From assembly GCA_037481655.1 (NCBI GenBank), contig JBBFLF010000006.1:1-64000 (forward strand): a stretch of DNA of 64,000 bases, read 5' to 3'. The notes below the pieces were generated by a model. That model was not told where the DNA came from. It worked only from the letters and a program-made list of their open reading frames with translations, and ran no database searches. Below, in pieces: positions 8,204 through 16,276 of the stretch; position 1 is the first letter of the stretch; every line of letters starts with the position of its first letter. The translations under genes and the position numbers were made by a program. The DNA comes from Desulfobaccales bacterium. Its GTDB lineage: Bacteria > Desulfobacterota > Desulfobaccia > Desulfobaccales > 0-14-0-80-60-11.

Positions 8204-9580
8204 TCAGAGGCACGCCTTCAGAGCTGCCGCCAGTTGTTCCGCCAACTGCCGGATTTCCGTTTCATCCTGGCCCTCGGCCATGATGCGTAAGACCGGCTCG
8301 GTCCCGGAGTAGCGCACCAGCAGGCGCCCCCGGCCGTCCAGGGCGGCCTCGGCCTCGGCCAGGGCCTGGCGGGCGGCAGGCACCGTTTTCAGGTCTTTGC
8401 GCTCCGTCACCAGGACATTCACCAGCACCTGGGGGTAGGTGGGGATGGCTGCGGCCAGCTCCGCCAGGGGCTTGTCGGCCCGGAGCATCACCGCCAGGGT
8501 GCGGAGCGCCGTGAGAATCCCATCGCCGGTGGTGCTATGGTTGAGGAAGACTACATGCCCCGACTGCTCGCCCCCCAGGTTGTAGCCGCCCTTGAGCATG
8601 GCCTCCAGCACATAACGGTCCCCCACCTGGGTGCGCACCAGCCGGATGCCGGCCTGCTTCAAGGCGGTCTCCAGCCCCAGGTTGCTCATCACTGTGGCCA
8701 CCACGGTGCGGCGCTTCAGGGTCTTGCGCCGGTCCATGTCCAGGGCGCAGATGCCCAGGATGTGGTCGCCGTTCACCACCTTCCCCTGGTGGTCCACCAT
8801 GATGCAGCGGTCGCCGTCGCCGTCGAAGGCAATCCCCAGATCCGCCCGGTGCCGCACCACCAGCCGGGCCATGGTCTCCGGGTGGGTGGCACCGCATAGG
8901 TGGTTGATGTTCTTGCCGTTGGGCCTCACCCCGATGGGGATGAGATCCGCCCCCAGCTCCGAGAGGACCTCCGGCGCGATTTTGTAGGTGGCGCCGTGGG
9001 CGCAGTCCACCACAATTTTCAGGCCGTCCAGTTCCAGCTCCTTGGGGAAGGTGCTCTTCAGGTACGAGATATAGCGGCCCCGGGCGTCGTCGATGCGGAA
9101 GGCCTGGCCGATGTCCGTGGCCGTGGGCCGGGTCTCCTCCACCTCAGGGTTCTCCAGGAGCTGCTCGATGTGGGCCTCCAGCTCGTCCGGCAGTTTGAAG
9201 CCGTCGCCCTTGAAGAACTTGATGCCGTTGTCCTGGTAGGGGTTGTGGGAGGCGGAGATGACCACCCCGGCGTCGGCCCGCATGGAGTGGGTGATGTAGG
9301 CGATGCCTGGGGTGGGCATGGGCCCCAGCAGCATGACATCCCCGCCCATGGAGCAGATGCCCGCGGTAATGGCGTATTCCAGGAGATACCCTGACAGGCG
9401 GGTGTCTTTGCCCACCACGATGCGGGGGCGGCTGGGGCCGTAACGCACTACATACGTCAGAGCGCGGCCCAGCTGCAGGGCCACTTCCGCGGTCATGGGA
9501 TAGACGTTGGCCACGCCTCTGACGCCGTCGGTGCCGAAGAGTTTGCGGGTATGGTTCATTGCGGCCATTGACTCCCCCAT
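8204..9580 (-). CDS. glmM: Phosphoglucosamine mutase
   Basis: GlmM interconverts glucosamine-6-phosphate and glucosamine-1-phosphate, feeding UDP-N-acetylglucosamine for peptidoglycan and lipopolysaccharide. The 458-residue protein has all four alpha-D-phosphohexomutase landmarks: [10 protein letters not shown] at the N-terminus, the phosphorylated serine in ISASHNP (Ser111), the metal loop FDGDGDRC, and the phosphate-binding [10 protein letters not shown] near the C-terminus. Possible starts are ATGs at 9580, 9568 and 9559; 9580 has AAGGGG nine bases upstream, while 9568 has GGGGGAG close by. The gene follows recD2 by 175 bases and precedes coaX. Identity is secure. Confidence 0.96.
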   Translation of the reverse strand: MGESMAAMNHTRKLFGTDGVRGVANVYPMTAEVALQLGRALTYVVRYGPSRPRIVVGKDTRLSGYLLEYAITAGICSMGGDVMLLGPMPTPGIAYITHSMRADAGVVISASHNPYQDNGIKFFKGDGFKLPDELEAHIEQLLENPEVEETRPTATDIGQAFRIDDARGRYISYLKSTFPKELELDGLKIVVDCAHGATYKIAPEVLSELGADLIPIGVRPNGKNINHLCGATHPETMARLVVRHRADLGIAFDGDGDRCIMVDHQGKVVNGDHILGICALDMDRRKTLKRRTVVATVMSNLGLETALKQAGIRLVRTQVGDRYVLEAMLKGGYNLGGEQSGHVVFLNHSTTGDGILTALRTLAVMLRADKPLAELAAAIPTYPQVLVNVLVTERKDLKTVPAARQALAEAEAALDGRGRLLVRYSGTEPVLRIMAEGQDETEIRQLAEQLAAALKACL

Positions 9581-9755
9581 GCGGATTTTCCCCTTTTAGA
9601 GAGAGCCTGAGGGAATGATGTTACTTTGAGACTTCGACAGATAACAGGTGGGAGAAAGCGGGTAATCTCCGCTTCCCCGGCCCCCCATATAACACTTTGG
9701 CCACGGTCTCATCTACCTATTATGCCTGGAGGGGCCGGAAAAAGCTGCAAGAAAT

Positions 9756-11993
9756 TCACCCCGCCCCGGCCCTCGGGGTGGTGAGGCCCACCCCGGCGGC
9801 CTGCCGGAGCTTCTCCGCCAAGTGCGTATAACGGCGCACCGGCCGATCGTTGGCGATGGCCATCCCCAGGGCCTTTTTGCTCCCCAGAAGCACCAGGAGG
9901 CGCCGGCCCCGGGTGAGGGCGGTGTAGAGCAGGTTGCGCTGCAGGAGCATGTAATGCTGGGTGGTGAGCACCAGCACCACCGCGGGAAATTCGCTCCCCT
10001 GGGCCTTGTGCACCGTCACCGCGTAGGCCAGGGTGAGCTCCTCCCGCTCCCCGGGCTCGTAAGGCACCAGCCGGCCGTCGAAACTGACCAGCAGGCGGCC
10101 GCTCTCCCCCTCATAGTCCCACACCTGCCCCACGTCGCCGTTGAAGACTTCCTTGAAGTAATTGTTTCTGAGCTGCATCACCTTGTCCAGGCGGCGGAAG
10201 GCCCGCTCCCCGAAGGGATAGACGGGGCTTTGGGGATTGAGGCGCTCCTGCAGGTCGTGATTCAGGGCCGCCACTCCCAGGGCCCCCCGGTGCATGGGGG
10301 TGATGACCTGGATGTCCTTCACCGGGTCGAAGCCATACTTCTGCGGGAGAACTTCACAGACCAGCTCCAGCAGGCGGCGGTGGGCCTCCTCGGGGTCGTC
10401 CACCTCCTGAAAGACAAAGTCGCCCTCGCCGAAGCGCCGGGGCAGGACGGGATAGGCCCCCTGGTTCACCCGGTGGGCGTTCACCACGATGAGGCTCTCC
10501 CGGGCCTGGCGGTAGATCTGGGTGAGGCGGGCCACCGGCACCACCCCGGAGTCCAAGAGGTCCTTGAGCACATTCCCCGGCCCCACCGCCGGCAACTGGT
10601 GGGCGTCCCCCACCAGGATGAGGCGGGCCTCCGGGGGCACGGCCCGAAGCAGGTGGTACATGAGGTAGATGTCCACCATGGAGACCTCATCCACGATGAC
10701 TACGTCGGCTTTGAGGGGCTCGGCGGCGTTACGGCGGAAGCTCCCGGTCTGAGGGGAGAACTCCAGGGCCCGGTGGATGGTGGCCGCCTCGGCGCCGGTG
10801 GTCTCGCTCAAGCGCTTGGCGGCCCGGCCGGTGGGGGCCATGAGGAGCACCTTGGCCCCCCACTGCCGGTAGAGGTCCAGAATCAGGCTGACGATGGTGG
10901 TCTTGCCGGTGCCAGGGCCGCCGGTCAAGACCAAGACCTTCTCCCGGCAGGCGGCCAGCACCGCTTGGGCCTGCTCCGGGGAGAGGCTGATCCCCCGCTC
11001 CCTTTGCACCTCCTCCAGCATCTCCGGCAGGTGCAACGGCGCAGGTTTCCCCGGGCTGAGGCGCAGGTTGGCCAGGGCCCGGGCCACCCCCACTTCCGCC
11101 AGGAAGGCGGGCTTGCGGTACACGGCCTCGCCGGCGGGGTGGGCCTCCCTGACCAGGCGGCCTTCACGCTCCAGGGCCGTGAGCGCCGGCAGGAGGGCAT
11201 CCTCCGGCACCTCCAGGAGGTGGGCGGCCTCCTTGAGAAGGCGCTCCCGGGGGAGGAAGACATGGCCGTCGCCGGCGGCCTCCTCCAGCACGTGCAGGAG
11301 CCCCGCAGCCAGCCTGGCCGGGGCCAGGGGGTCCAGGTTGAGGCGCCGGGCCAGCCGGTCGGCGGTGGCAAAGCCGATGCCGCTCACATCCAGCACCAGC
11401 TGGTAAGGGTTGGTGGTGGCCACTTCCACCGCCTGGTCGCCGTAGTGCTTGTAGATTTTGGTGGCCAGAGCCAAGCCCAGCCCCAGGCCCTGCAAGGCCA
11501 CCAGGACTTTCCTCGCCCCCTGGTGCTCCTGCCAGTCCCGGACGATCTGCTCGATGCGCTTGGGCCCCAGGCCTTTCACCTCCCGCAGGCGCTCCGGGGT
11601 CTGGTCGATGACCTCCAGAGTCTGGGCGCCAAAGTGCTCCACCAGGCGGCGGGCGGTCTCCGGGCCCACGCCCTTGATGAGGCCGGAAGCCAGGTATTTT
11701 TCGATGCCCGCCACGGTGGCCGGCAGCACCGCATACCACCACACCGCCCGGAACTGCTCGCCGAAGCGGGGGTGATGCTCAAAGCGGCCCTTGACCTGGA
11801 GCTCCTCCCCCTCCTGCACCCCGGCCAGCGCCCCCACCAGGGTCACAGGCTGGCGCCGGCCCTTGGCCCGGAAGCGCAGGACGGCATAGTGGTCCTCCGG
11901 CGCGGCGAAGACCACCCGCTCCACCACGCCTTCCAGGGCCACCAGAGGCTCCGCGGCGTTTCCCGGGTCCGAAGAGGTTTTCAGTGACGTCAC
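9756..11993 (-). CDS. recD2: RecD2-type ATP-dependent DNA helicase
   Basis: A 745-residue superfamily 1B helicase of the RecD2 (YrrC) group, which acts without RecBC and unwinds DNA 5'-3' in repair or replication restart. The N-terminal region (about 15-100) is an OB-like domain; residues 105-230 hold helix-hairpin-helix units (KGVGPETARRLVEHFG, KGLGPKRIEQIV, SGIGFATADRLA) characteristic of the long N-terminus. The helicase core begins near 340, with Walker A LTGGPGTGKTTIV near residue 355, Walker B VIVDEVSMVD, then LVGDAHQLPAVGPG, and motif VI in YTALTRGRRLL with AVTVHKAQGSEF before it. The start appears to be GTG at 11993, without a strong ribosome binding site. No recB or recC is present. 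Confidence 0.93.
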   Translation of the reverse strand: MTSLKTSSDPGNAAEPLVALEGVVERVVFAAPEDHYAVLRFRAKGRRQPVTLVGALAGVQEGEELQVKGRFEHHPRFGEQFRAVWWYAVLPATVAGIEKYLASGLIKGVGPETARRLVEHFGAQTLEVIDQTPERLREVKGLGPKRIEQIVRDWQEHQGARKVLVALQGLGLGLALATKIYKHYGDQAVEVATTNPYQLVLDVSGIGFATADRLARRLNLDPLAPARLAAGLLHVLEEAAGDGHVFLPRERLLKEAAHLLEVPEDALLPALTALEREGRLVREAHPAGEAVYRKPAFLAEVGVARALANLRLSPGKPAPLHLPEMLEEVQRERGISLSPEQAQAVLAACREKVLVLTGGPGTGKTTIVSLILDLYRQWGAKVLLMAPTGRAAKRLSETTGAEAATIHRALEFSPQTGSFRRNAAEPLKADVVIVDEVSMVDIYLMYHLLRAVPPEARLILVGDAHQLPAVGPGNVLKDLLDSGVVPVARLTQIYRQARESLIVVNAHRVNQGAYPVLPRRFGEGDFVFQEVDDPEEAHRRLLELVCEVLPQKYGFDPVKDIQVITPMHRGALGVAALNHDLQERLNPQSPVYPFGERAFRRLDKVMQLRNNYFKEVFNGDVGQVWDYEGESGRLLVSFDGRLVPYEPGEREELTLAYAVTVHKAQGSEFPAVVLVLTTQHYMLLQRNLLYTALTRGRRLLVLLGSKKALGMAIANDRPVRRYTHLAEKLRQAAGVGLTTPRAGAG

Positions 11994-12210
11994 TGCCGAT
12001 CCGCAATGCGGGTGATGTCGAGATTCCGGAAGGGGAAACCGGCTTTCCCCGGCCCGGAGAGGCCCGAGACGGATCCGCCGGCCCGGGGACCCCCTTCACC
12101 ACCCTCATGAGGAGAAAATATCATATTTTCCGGCCTGGCGTCCGGGGAAAATCCCAGGGGGAGGAACAGGACGGGAGGTTGTATGTCAGGGAACTCGGAG
12201 TTTTTCCAGG

Positions 12211-12250
12211 AAAAAAGGAAGGGTACCGTAAATCCGGTACCCTTTCCTTC
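12211..12250 (-). terminator. Intrinsic terminator of the fur-feoA unit
   Basis: Read on the minus strand, GGAAAGGGTACCG pairs with CGGTACCCTTCC (one-base bulge) around a short ATTTA-like loop and is followed directly by TTTTTT. It lies about 30 bases after the feoA stop and is a standard rho-independent terminator. Confidence 0.88.
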
Positions 12251-12277
12251 CGCAAGCGTAGGCGGCGTGGCAGCCGG

Positions 12278-12526
12278 TCAACGGAGGGGCTCGCTCAGCA
12301 CCTTCTGGCTCACCCCCCGGCCCAGGGCCACCCGGCCGCCGTTAACCCCCACGATGACCTGGCCGCGATGATTCTGGATGATTTCCACCTCCTGGCCCAG
12401 ATTGAGCCCCAGGGCCATGAGGCGGGCCCGAAGCATCCGTCCCCCATGGTAGCCGGTGATGCGCACCCGCTGCCCGGGAGAGAAGGAGGCCAGAGGTTGT
12501 CCGGCCATTTCCAGAGGATTTACCAT
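12278..12526 (-). CDS. feoA: FeoA-domain protein
   Basis: An 82-residue SH3-like FeoA-domain protein, typically an accessory of ferrous iron transport through FeoB. The pattern PLASFSPGQRVRITGY, LRARLMALGLNLGQEVEIIQ and GQVIVGVNGGRVALGRGVS matches the family. The ATG at 12526 shares one base with the stop of the upstream Fur-family gene (TAATG), so the two are translationally coupled; AAAAGGAG lies a few bases before the start. No feoB is within the window, and the start is not an N-terminal FeoB fusion. Free-standing FeoA domains also occur as C-terminal parts of DtxR regulators, so a regulatory function for this pair is conceivable. Confidence 0.88.
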   Translation of the reverse strand: MVNPLEMAGQPLASFSPGQRVRITGYHGGRMLRARLMALGLNLGQEVEIIQNHRGQVIVGVNGGRVALGRGVSQKVLSEPLR

Positions 12527-12993
12527 TATGGAGTCTCCTTTTCCGGGGCCGCCGGCGGAGCTTCTGGCTCCCGGCAGGACCGGCAATAGCCTTTCACATC
12601 CAGGTGATGACTCACCACCGTGAAGCCATACTCCTGCAGCAGGCGCAGACCCAGGCAGCTTAAGCCCGGCTCGGCAAATTCCAGCACCTCGCCGCAGGCC
12701 AGGCAACGCAGGTGGTGATGCTGTTCATGACCGTAGATATGCTCGTAGTGCCAGTGGCCGTCGGTGAAGTCCACCTCCCGGATGAGGCCGCAATCGATAA
12801 ACAGGGGCAAGGCCCGGTAGATGGAGGCCTTGGAGACCTTGACCCCTTTCTGCCGCAGACTGAGGTACAGGCTGTCCACATCAAAGTGCTCATGGGTGGC
12901 GAAGATCTCCGCCAGGATCAGCTCCCGTTCCGGCGTCCGCCTCAGCCCCCGCTGCCGGATATACTCCCGGAAAATCTCCAGTTCGGACTTCAT
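12526..12993 (-). CDS. Fur-family metalloregulator (with feoA)
   Basis: A 155-residue Fur-family repressor. The winged-helix DNA-binding domain covers residues 1-85 (LRRTPERELILAEIF, VSKASIYRALPLFIDCGLI), the dimerisation domain follows with the histidine-rich metal site HEQHHHLRCLACG, and a second CxxC (YCRSCRE) completes the structural zinc site. The tail APPAAPEKETP is disordered. The coupling to feoA suggests that it senses iron. The upstream region has an AT-rich palindrome (13024-13035) that is a likely operator and promoter. It is clearly distinct from the second Fur-family protein at 14590, which sits with oxidative stress genes. Whether it responds to iron, zinc or manganese cannot be read from the sequence. 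Confidence 0.88.
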   Translation of the reverse strand: MKSELEIFREYIRQRGLRRTPERELILAEIFATHEHFDVDSLYLSLRQKGVKVSKASIYRALPLFIDCGLIREVDFTDGHWHYEHIYGHEQHHHLRCLACGEVLEFAEPGLSCLGLRLLQEYGFTVVSHHLDVKGYCRSCREPEAPPAAPEKETP

Positions 12994-13009
12994 GCCGGGC
13001 CAATTTTTA

Positions 13010-13035
13010 TTGAGTTTAAATTGCTATTATAATAG
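13010..13035. promoter_or_regulatory. AT-rich palindromic operator/promoter between fur-feoA and rnc
   Basis: The divergent gap between the Fur-family gene (start 12993, minus) and rnc (start 13087, plus) has TTGAGTTTAAATTGC followed by the perfect 12-base palindrome CTATTATAATAG (13024-13035). The palindrome offers TATAAT on both strands and resembles the TTATAAT half-sites of Fur/PerR boxes. An autoregulatory operator overlapping a promoter is inferred; a well-spaced -35 box was not found. Confidence 0.5.
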
Positions 13036-13086
13036 ACGAGGAAGGGGAAATGTCAAGTCTTCGCTGTGTTCCCTCGTGGAGGGGCG

Positions 13087-13821
13087 ATGCCTCGTCCTGA
13101 TCGTAGCCGGCCCTATCCTGAGCTTGCCGCCCTGGAAGCCCGCTTGGGACTGAGTTTTCGGGATCCGGGGCTGTTGCGGCAGGCCCTGAGGCACAGCTCC
13201 TATGCCCACGAAAACCCGGACAGCGGCCCCAGCAATGAACAATTGGAGTTTCTGGGGGATGCGGTCCTGTCCCTCACCGTCAGCCATCTGCTTCTCCGGG
13301 CCTTTCCCCGCAGTCCGGAGGGGGAGCTTTCCAAACGCCGGGCCGCCCTGGTCAACGCCCGCACCCTGGCGGCGGTGGCCCGGGGCCTCAGGCTGGGAGA
13401 CTTCTTACTGTTGGGCAAGGGGGAGGAACGCCAGGGCGGGCGGGGCAAGACTTCCCTCTTGGCTGACGCCCTGGAGGCGGTGCTGGCCGCGGTCTATCTG
13501 GACCAAGGACTGGAAGCCGCCGCCGCTCTGGTGGAAACCTGGCTGGGACCCCTGCTCGCCGCCCAGGAGGACTTGGAGTTTCAGGACGCCAAGACCCGCC
13601 TGCAGGAGTGGGCCCAGGCCCGGGGACAGGCGCCCCCGGAGTATGTGGTGCTGGAGGAAAGCGGCCCCAGCCACGCCCGCAGGTTCCGGGTGGCCCTCCG
13701 GCTGGGAGGGGAAACTTTGGCGGAAGGCTGCGGCCGCAGCAAAAAGGCGGCGGAGCAGGAGGCCGCCCGTCAGGTCCTGGCGGCCCTGGCCCAGGGAAGA
13801 GGGACGCAGGTTACAGAATAG
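13087..13821 (+). CDS. rnc: Ribonuclease III
   Basis: RNase III cleaves double-stranded RNA in rRNA processing and antisense regulation. The 244-residue product contains the signature NEQLEFLGDAVLSL (catalytic Glu/Asp) near residue 50, the second acidic motif LLADALEAVLAAVYLD near 125, and a C-terminal double-stranded RNA-binding domain from about 165 (DAKTRLQEWAQARGQ, SKKAAEQEAARQVLAAL). The ATG at 13087 follows GTGGAGGGG; an in-frame ATG at 13066 would add seven residues without a good ribosome binding site. The gene is convergent with the rubrerythrin unit and lies opposite the fur-feoA unit. Confidence 0.95.
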   Translation: MPRPDRSRPYPELAALEARLGLSFRDPGLLRQALRHSSYAHENPDSGPSNEQLEFLGDAVLSLTVSHLLLRAFPRSPEGELSKRRAALVNARTLAAVARGLRLGDFLLLGKGEERQGGRGKTSLLADALEAVLAAVYLDQGLEAAAALVETWLGPLLAAQEDLEFQDAKTRLQEWAQARGQAPPEYVVLEESGPSHARRFRVALRLGGETLAEGCGRSKKAAEQEAARQVLAALAQGRGTQVTE

Positions 13822-13886
13822 CGGCTGACCTTGGTTGCGCAGGGCGGCGGCTGGGACGCCGATGGGGGCGATTTGTCCTCTGGCCG

Positions 13887-13923
13887 AAAAAAAACCGGGC
13901 CGGGGAGCCTGCCCCCGGCCCGG
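13887..13923 (-). terminator. Strong intrinsic terminator of the perR-rubrerythrin operon
   Basis: On the minus strand, CCGGGCCGGGG and CCCCGGCCCGG form a perfect 11-base-pair stem around a seven-base loop, followed immediately by eight T residues. It lies just beyond the rubrerythrin stop at 13946. Confidence 0.95.
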
Positions 13924-13945
13924 ATGATCATCCCGACGCTGCCGG

Positions 13946-14440
13946 TCAGTCGATCTTGCGGAAGGTCTTGCCCTTGGCGTTGCACACCGGGCAGTTCTCC
14001 GGCACGGTCTCTTCCACGGTGTAGCCGCACACCGGGCAGACGTAGATGTCCACCAGCTTTTTCTCCTCCATGGTGCGGAGGGCCTTCTCATAGAGCTGGG
14101 CGTGGACCTTCTCCACTTCGTTGGCGAAGGTAAAGGAGCGCTCCGCCTCTTTTTCCCCCTCGGCCTGGGCCTCGGCAATCATCTGGGGATACATGTGCTT
14201 GAATTCGTGAGACTCCCCGGCGATGGCCTCCTGCAGGTTCTCCTTGGTGGAGCGGATGGCCTTGAGGGCCCTGAGGTGATTGTGGGCGTGGATGGTTTCG
14301 GCCTCCGCCGCCGCCCGGAAGAGCCGGGCAATCTGGGGATACCCCTCCTGGTCGGCTTTGGCCGCAAAGGCCAGGTATTTGCGGTTGGCCTGGGATTCGC
14401 CGGCAAAGGCCGCCTTCAGATTCTCCGTGGTCTTGCTCAT
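13946..14440 (-). CDS. rbr: Rubrerythrin
   Basis: A 164-residue rubrerythrin, a cytoplasmic non-haem diiron peroxidase that reduces hydrogen peroxide in anaerobes. The N-terminal ferritin-like four-helix bundle carries the carboxylate and histidine ligands (FAGESQANRKY, EAETIHAHNHL, GESHEFKHMYPQM, EVEKVHAQLY), and the C-terminal rubredoxin-like domain has four cysteines (Cys135, Cys138, Cys150, Cys153) in CPVCGY and CPVC. The second rubredoxin knuckle lacks glycine (CPVCNA). AGGAGGATGC precedes the ATG. It ends the operon perR-desulforedoxin-rubrerythrin, whose upstream regulator is expected to derepress it under peroxide. Confidence 0.95.
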   Translation of the reverse strand: MSKTTENLKAAFAGESQANRKYLAFAAKADQEGYPQIARLFRAAAEAETIHAHNHLRALKAIRSTKENLQEAIAGESHEFKHMYPQMIAEAQAEGEKEAERSFTFANEVEKVHAQLYEKALRTMEEKKLVDIYVCPVCGYTVEETVPENCPVCNAKGKTFRKID

Positions 14441-14454
14441 GCATCCTCCTCGGT

Positions 14455-14577
14455 TCAGCTTTCCACCAGTTTCATGGGCACGCCGCAGCAGACCAGCTGG
14501 CCGCCGCCGGCCTCCAGCACCTTCACTTTGTTGCCGCAGATCTTGCAGAGATAGATTTCATCCACTTTGGTCGGCAT
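14455..14577 (-). CDS. dsr: Desulforedoxin (40 residues)
   Basis: A 40-residue protein beginning [15 protein letters not shown] and ending GVPMKLVES. Its four cysteines (Cys11, Cys14, Cys30, Cys31) have the spacing CxxC-x15-CC that is diagnostic of desulforedoxin, the small homodimeric FeS4 protein first described from Desulfovibrio gigas, and also of the N-terminal domain of class I superoxide reductase. There is no superoxide reductase iron domain downstream, so this is a free-standing desulforedoxin. AGGAGGAGCC lies directly before the ATG. It lies between perR and rubrerythrin on the same strand (12 bases after perR's stop, 14 before the rubrerythrin start) and probably acts as an electron donor or partner in peroxide or superoxide detoxification. 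The gene symbol follows desulforedoxin usage and is not the sulfite reductase gene. Confidence 0.93.
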   Translation of the reverse strand: MPTKVDEIYLCKICGNKVKVLEAGGGQLVCCGVPMKLVES

Positions 14578-14589
14578 GGCTCCTCCTGA

Positions 14590-15012
14590 TTAATGGTCAA
14601 GCTTTTCCTGGCATTCCCGGCATAGACCCCACAGCGTCAGGGTCTGGCTTTCCACCCGAAAGCCAGGGGGCAGGTCCCCCGGTTCCAGGGCCAGGGAGGG
14701 AAAATCCTTCTCCACGTCGTAGATGCGGCGGCAGCCCCGACAGACGAGATGGGCGTGGTTGTGCACCTGGCCGTCATAGCGCGCCACTTCATGGAGGGGA
14801 TTGACCTTGATGACCAGCCCCCGCTGATGCAGAATCTCCAGGGTCTTGTAAACGGTGTTGAAGGAGATGGCGGGATGCTGCCGCCGCACCTCCTGGTAGA
14901 TCTGCTCCGCGGAGGGGTGGTCACGGCGGTTCTCCAACACCGCCAGCACCGCCAGACGCTGGGGGGTGACGGAAATTTTGTGCTCCCGGAGTTTTTTGAT
15001 GAGGTTTTCCAT
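14590..15012 (-). CDS. perR: PerR-like Fur-family repressor
   Basis: A 140-residue Fur-family regulator of the peroxide-sensing type. Residues 1-80 form the winged helix (ISVTPQRLAVLAVLE, FNTVYKTLEILHQRGLV). The metal-binding part reads ARYDGQVHNHAHLVCRGC, with a histidine cluster (His84, His86, His88) and two CxxC pairs (Cys91/Cys94, Cys131/Cys134) for structural zinc. The PerR assignment rests on context, since it heads a three-gene operon with desulforedoxin and rubrerythrin, both classic PerR targets in anaerobes. The upstream sequence 15013-15062 is AT-rich (TTTAAGAATTATTCCTGTGA) and is a plausible operator. Confidence 0.87.
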   Translation of the reverse strand: MENLIKKLREHKISVTPQRLAVLAVLENRRDHPSAEQIYQEVRRQHPAISFNTVYKTLEILHQRGLVIKVNPLHEVARYDGQVHNHAHLVCRGCRRIYDVEKDFPSLALEPGDLPPGFRVESQTLTLWGLCRECQEKLDH

Positions 15013-15186
15013 AGCTTTGATATTTATCCTTTAAGAATTATTCCTGTGATTGTCAAGTAAATAATGGGCGAAGGGTGAAAAAAACATTGGTTCATCCGGG
15101 AGGCTGGCCGGGGGGGCCCGACCGGTGCTGCGTAGCTTCTGTGAGTCAGCTGTGCCGGCCGTGCCCCCGGCAGGCCACCTCTCCTG

Positions 15187-15771
15187 TCAAAAGTAGTAAC
15201 TGATGCCGGCCTGGAAGAGATGAACGTCGAAGGCGGGGTTGTCCTCGTAGAGTCCGGCGTTGGAGGAATGCCGGAAGCGGTAGGCCAGCACCAGACCCAG
15301 GTTGCGGGCCAGCGCCACCTCCAGGCCGCCGCCGACCTGAGGGGTGAAATTGAAGGTGTGGGGCACCGCCGGGCTGTCAAAGAACTCCCCGATCACCCCG
15401 GCCCCCCCTTCCACAAACAGGAGGACCTGCCGGCCCCAGGGGTAGGTGAGCCTGAGGAGCGGCGTGAGCCCCAGCTCCACCCCGTTTTTCTCGGCCTGGA
15501 CCGCGGTGAAGATGCCCTCCAGCACGAAGGAGACCCCAAAGCCCGCCAGCCAGGTGCTGCCGGGCCGCACCAGGACCCAGCCGAAGCGGGGCAGGATCCC
15601 CACCACCCGGACGTCGGCCTCCTGGGTGTTCTTCCCGTAGACCAGGCGCAGGCCCGCCTCATGCCGCACCCCGGACCACTGAAATTGGCCGGCAGCGGAG
15701 GGAGTCTGCCACAGAGTCGTCAGCAGTAGGATGACTCCCACAGTGATGAGGCCGGCCCGAAACCAGGTCAT
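15187..15771 (-). CDS. pagL: PagL-like lipid A 3-O-deacylase
   Basis: An outer-membrane acyloxyacyl hydrolase of 194 residues that removes an ester-linked acyl chain from lipid A. Residues 1-28 are a signal peptide (AGLITVGVILLLTTLWQTPSAAG). The rest alternates as an eight-stranded barrel and ends in YYF, a typical outer-membrane C-terminus. The family active site (His and Ser two residues later, then Glu fourteen residues after the His) appears as YRFRHSSNAGLYEDNPAFD: His and Ser are present but the acid position is Asp instead of Glu. AGGAAGGAGGAC precedes the ATG at 15771. It is alone on its strand. The presence of lipid A modification implies a Gram-negative envelope. Confidence 0.8.
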   Translation of the reverse strand: MTWFRAGLITVGVILLLTTLWQTPSAAGQFQWSGVRHEAGLRLVYGKNTQEADVRVVGILPRFGWVLVRPGSTWLAGFGVSFVLEGIFTAVQAEKNGVELGLTPLLRLTYPWGRQVLLFVEGGAGVIGEFFDSPAVPHTFNFTPQVGGGLEVALARNLGLVLAYRFRHSSNAGLYEDNPAFDVHLFQAGISYYF

Positions 15772-15868
15772 GTCCTCCTTCCTCCCCCGAACGAGAACGT
15801 TCTCACGTGATTGTAAGAATTCTATTAACACAGCTCCCAGCCCCTGACAAGGACTAGCTTTGGGAATT

Positions 15869-16276
15869 CTATAAGATATTCAAGGTGATGCTGCAGGTCC
15901 TGGGGGGCGGTTCCCCTTTTTCCCAGGGGCGGCGTAACTCCAGGATGAGGCGCACCTTCCCCGGTCTCAGCGCCCGAAAGAGAAAGATGCGGTCATGGGG
16001 ACCCCCCAGAAGTTCCTTGTCCCCCCGCCGGGCGGTGGTGGTCTCTAGGAGCTCAAGGCGCGCCGTGTCCAGGTCCCTGGGCTCCCAGAGATAGCCGGTG
16101 CCGCCGGGTTCGGTCAACACCAGCCTGACCAGCCCGCCGGCCTTGACGTCCCTCTCCGCGCCGCAATCCTGCTCCGTGAGTTCCAGCATGCTCCCTCCGG
16201 CCGCCAGGGCCGCGCCGGCAAGTAGAACGAGCCCCCACAACCACCTGCCCACCCATCTCAGCCCGGGGCGCCTCAT
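15869..16276 (-). CDS. Chagasin-family (I42) protease inhibitor, exported
   Basis: A 135-residue exported protein. Residues 1-26 form a signal peptide (WLWGLVLLAGAALAAGGSM). The mature part shows the two best-conserved loops of chagasin-type cysteine protease inhibitors: PGGTGYLWEP (residues 57-66, matching NPTTGYxW) and LRRPWEKGEPP (residues 114-123, matching the RPW loop). VRLVLTE, DRIFLFRALRPGKVRL and SITLNIL are the expected beta-strands. The ATG overlaps the stop of the cobA-hemD gene by four bases (ATGA), so it is the second gene of that operon, a surprising pairing. The target protease is not known, and no papain-like gene is in the window. Confidence 0.83.
   Translation of the reverse strand: MRRPGLRWVGRWLWGLVLLAGAALAAGGSMLELTEQDCGAERDVKAGGLVRLVLTEPGGTGYLWEPRDLDTARLELLETTTARRGDKELLGGPHDRIFLFRALRPGKVRLILELRRPWEKGEPPPRTCSITLNIL

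Noticed and set aside
9822-11987. Long plus-strand open frame of 721 codons antisense to recD2
   Set aside because: High GC content leaves few stops on the opposite strand; the composition (His, Gly, Gln, Leu-rich) has no domain pattern, while the minus strand encodes an intact helicase.
14455-14577. Superoxide reductase (desulfoferrodoxin) gene
   Set aside because: Only the desulforedoxin part is present; the frame stops after 40 residues and no centre II iron domain follows.
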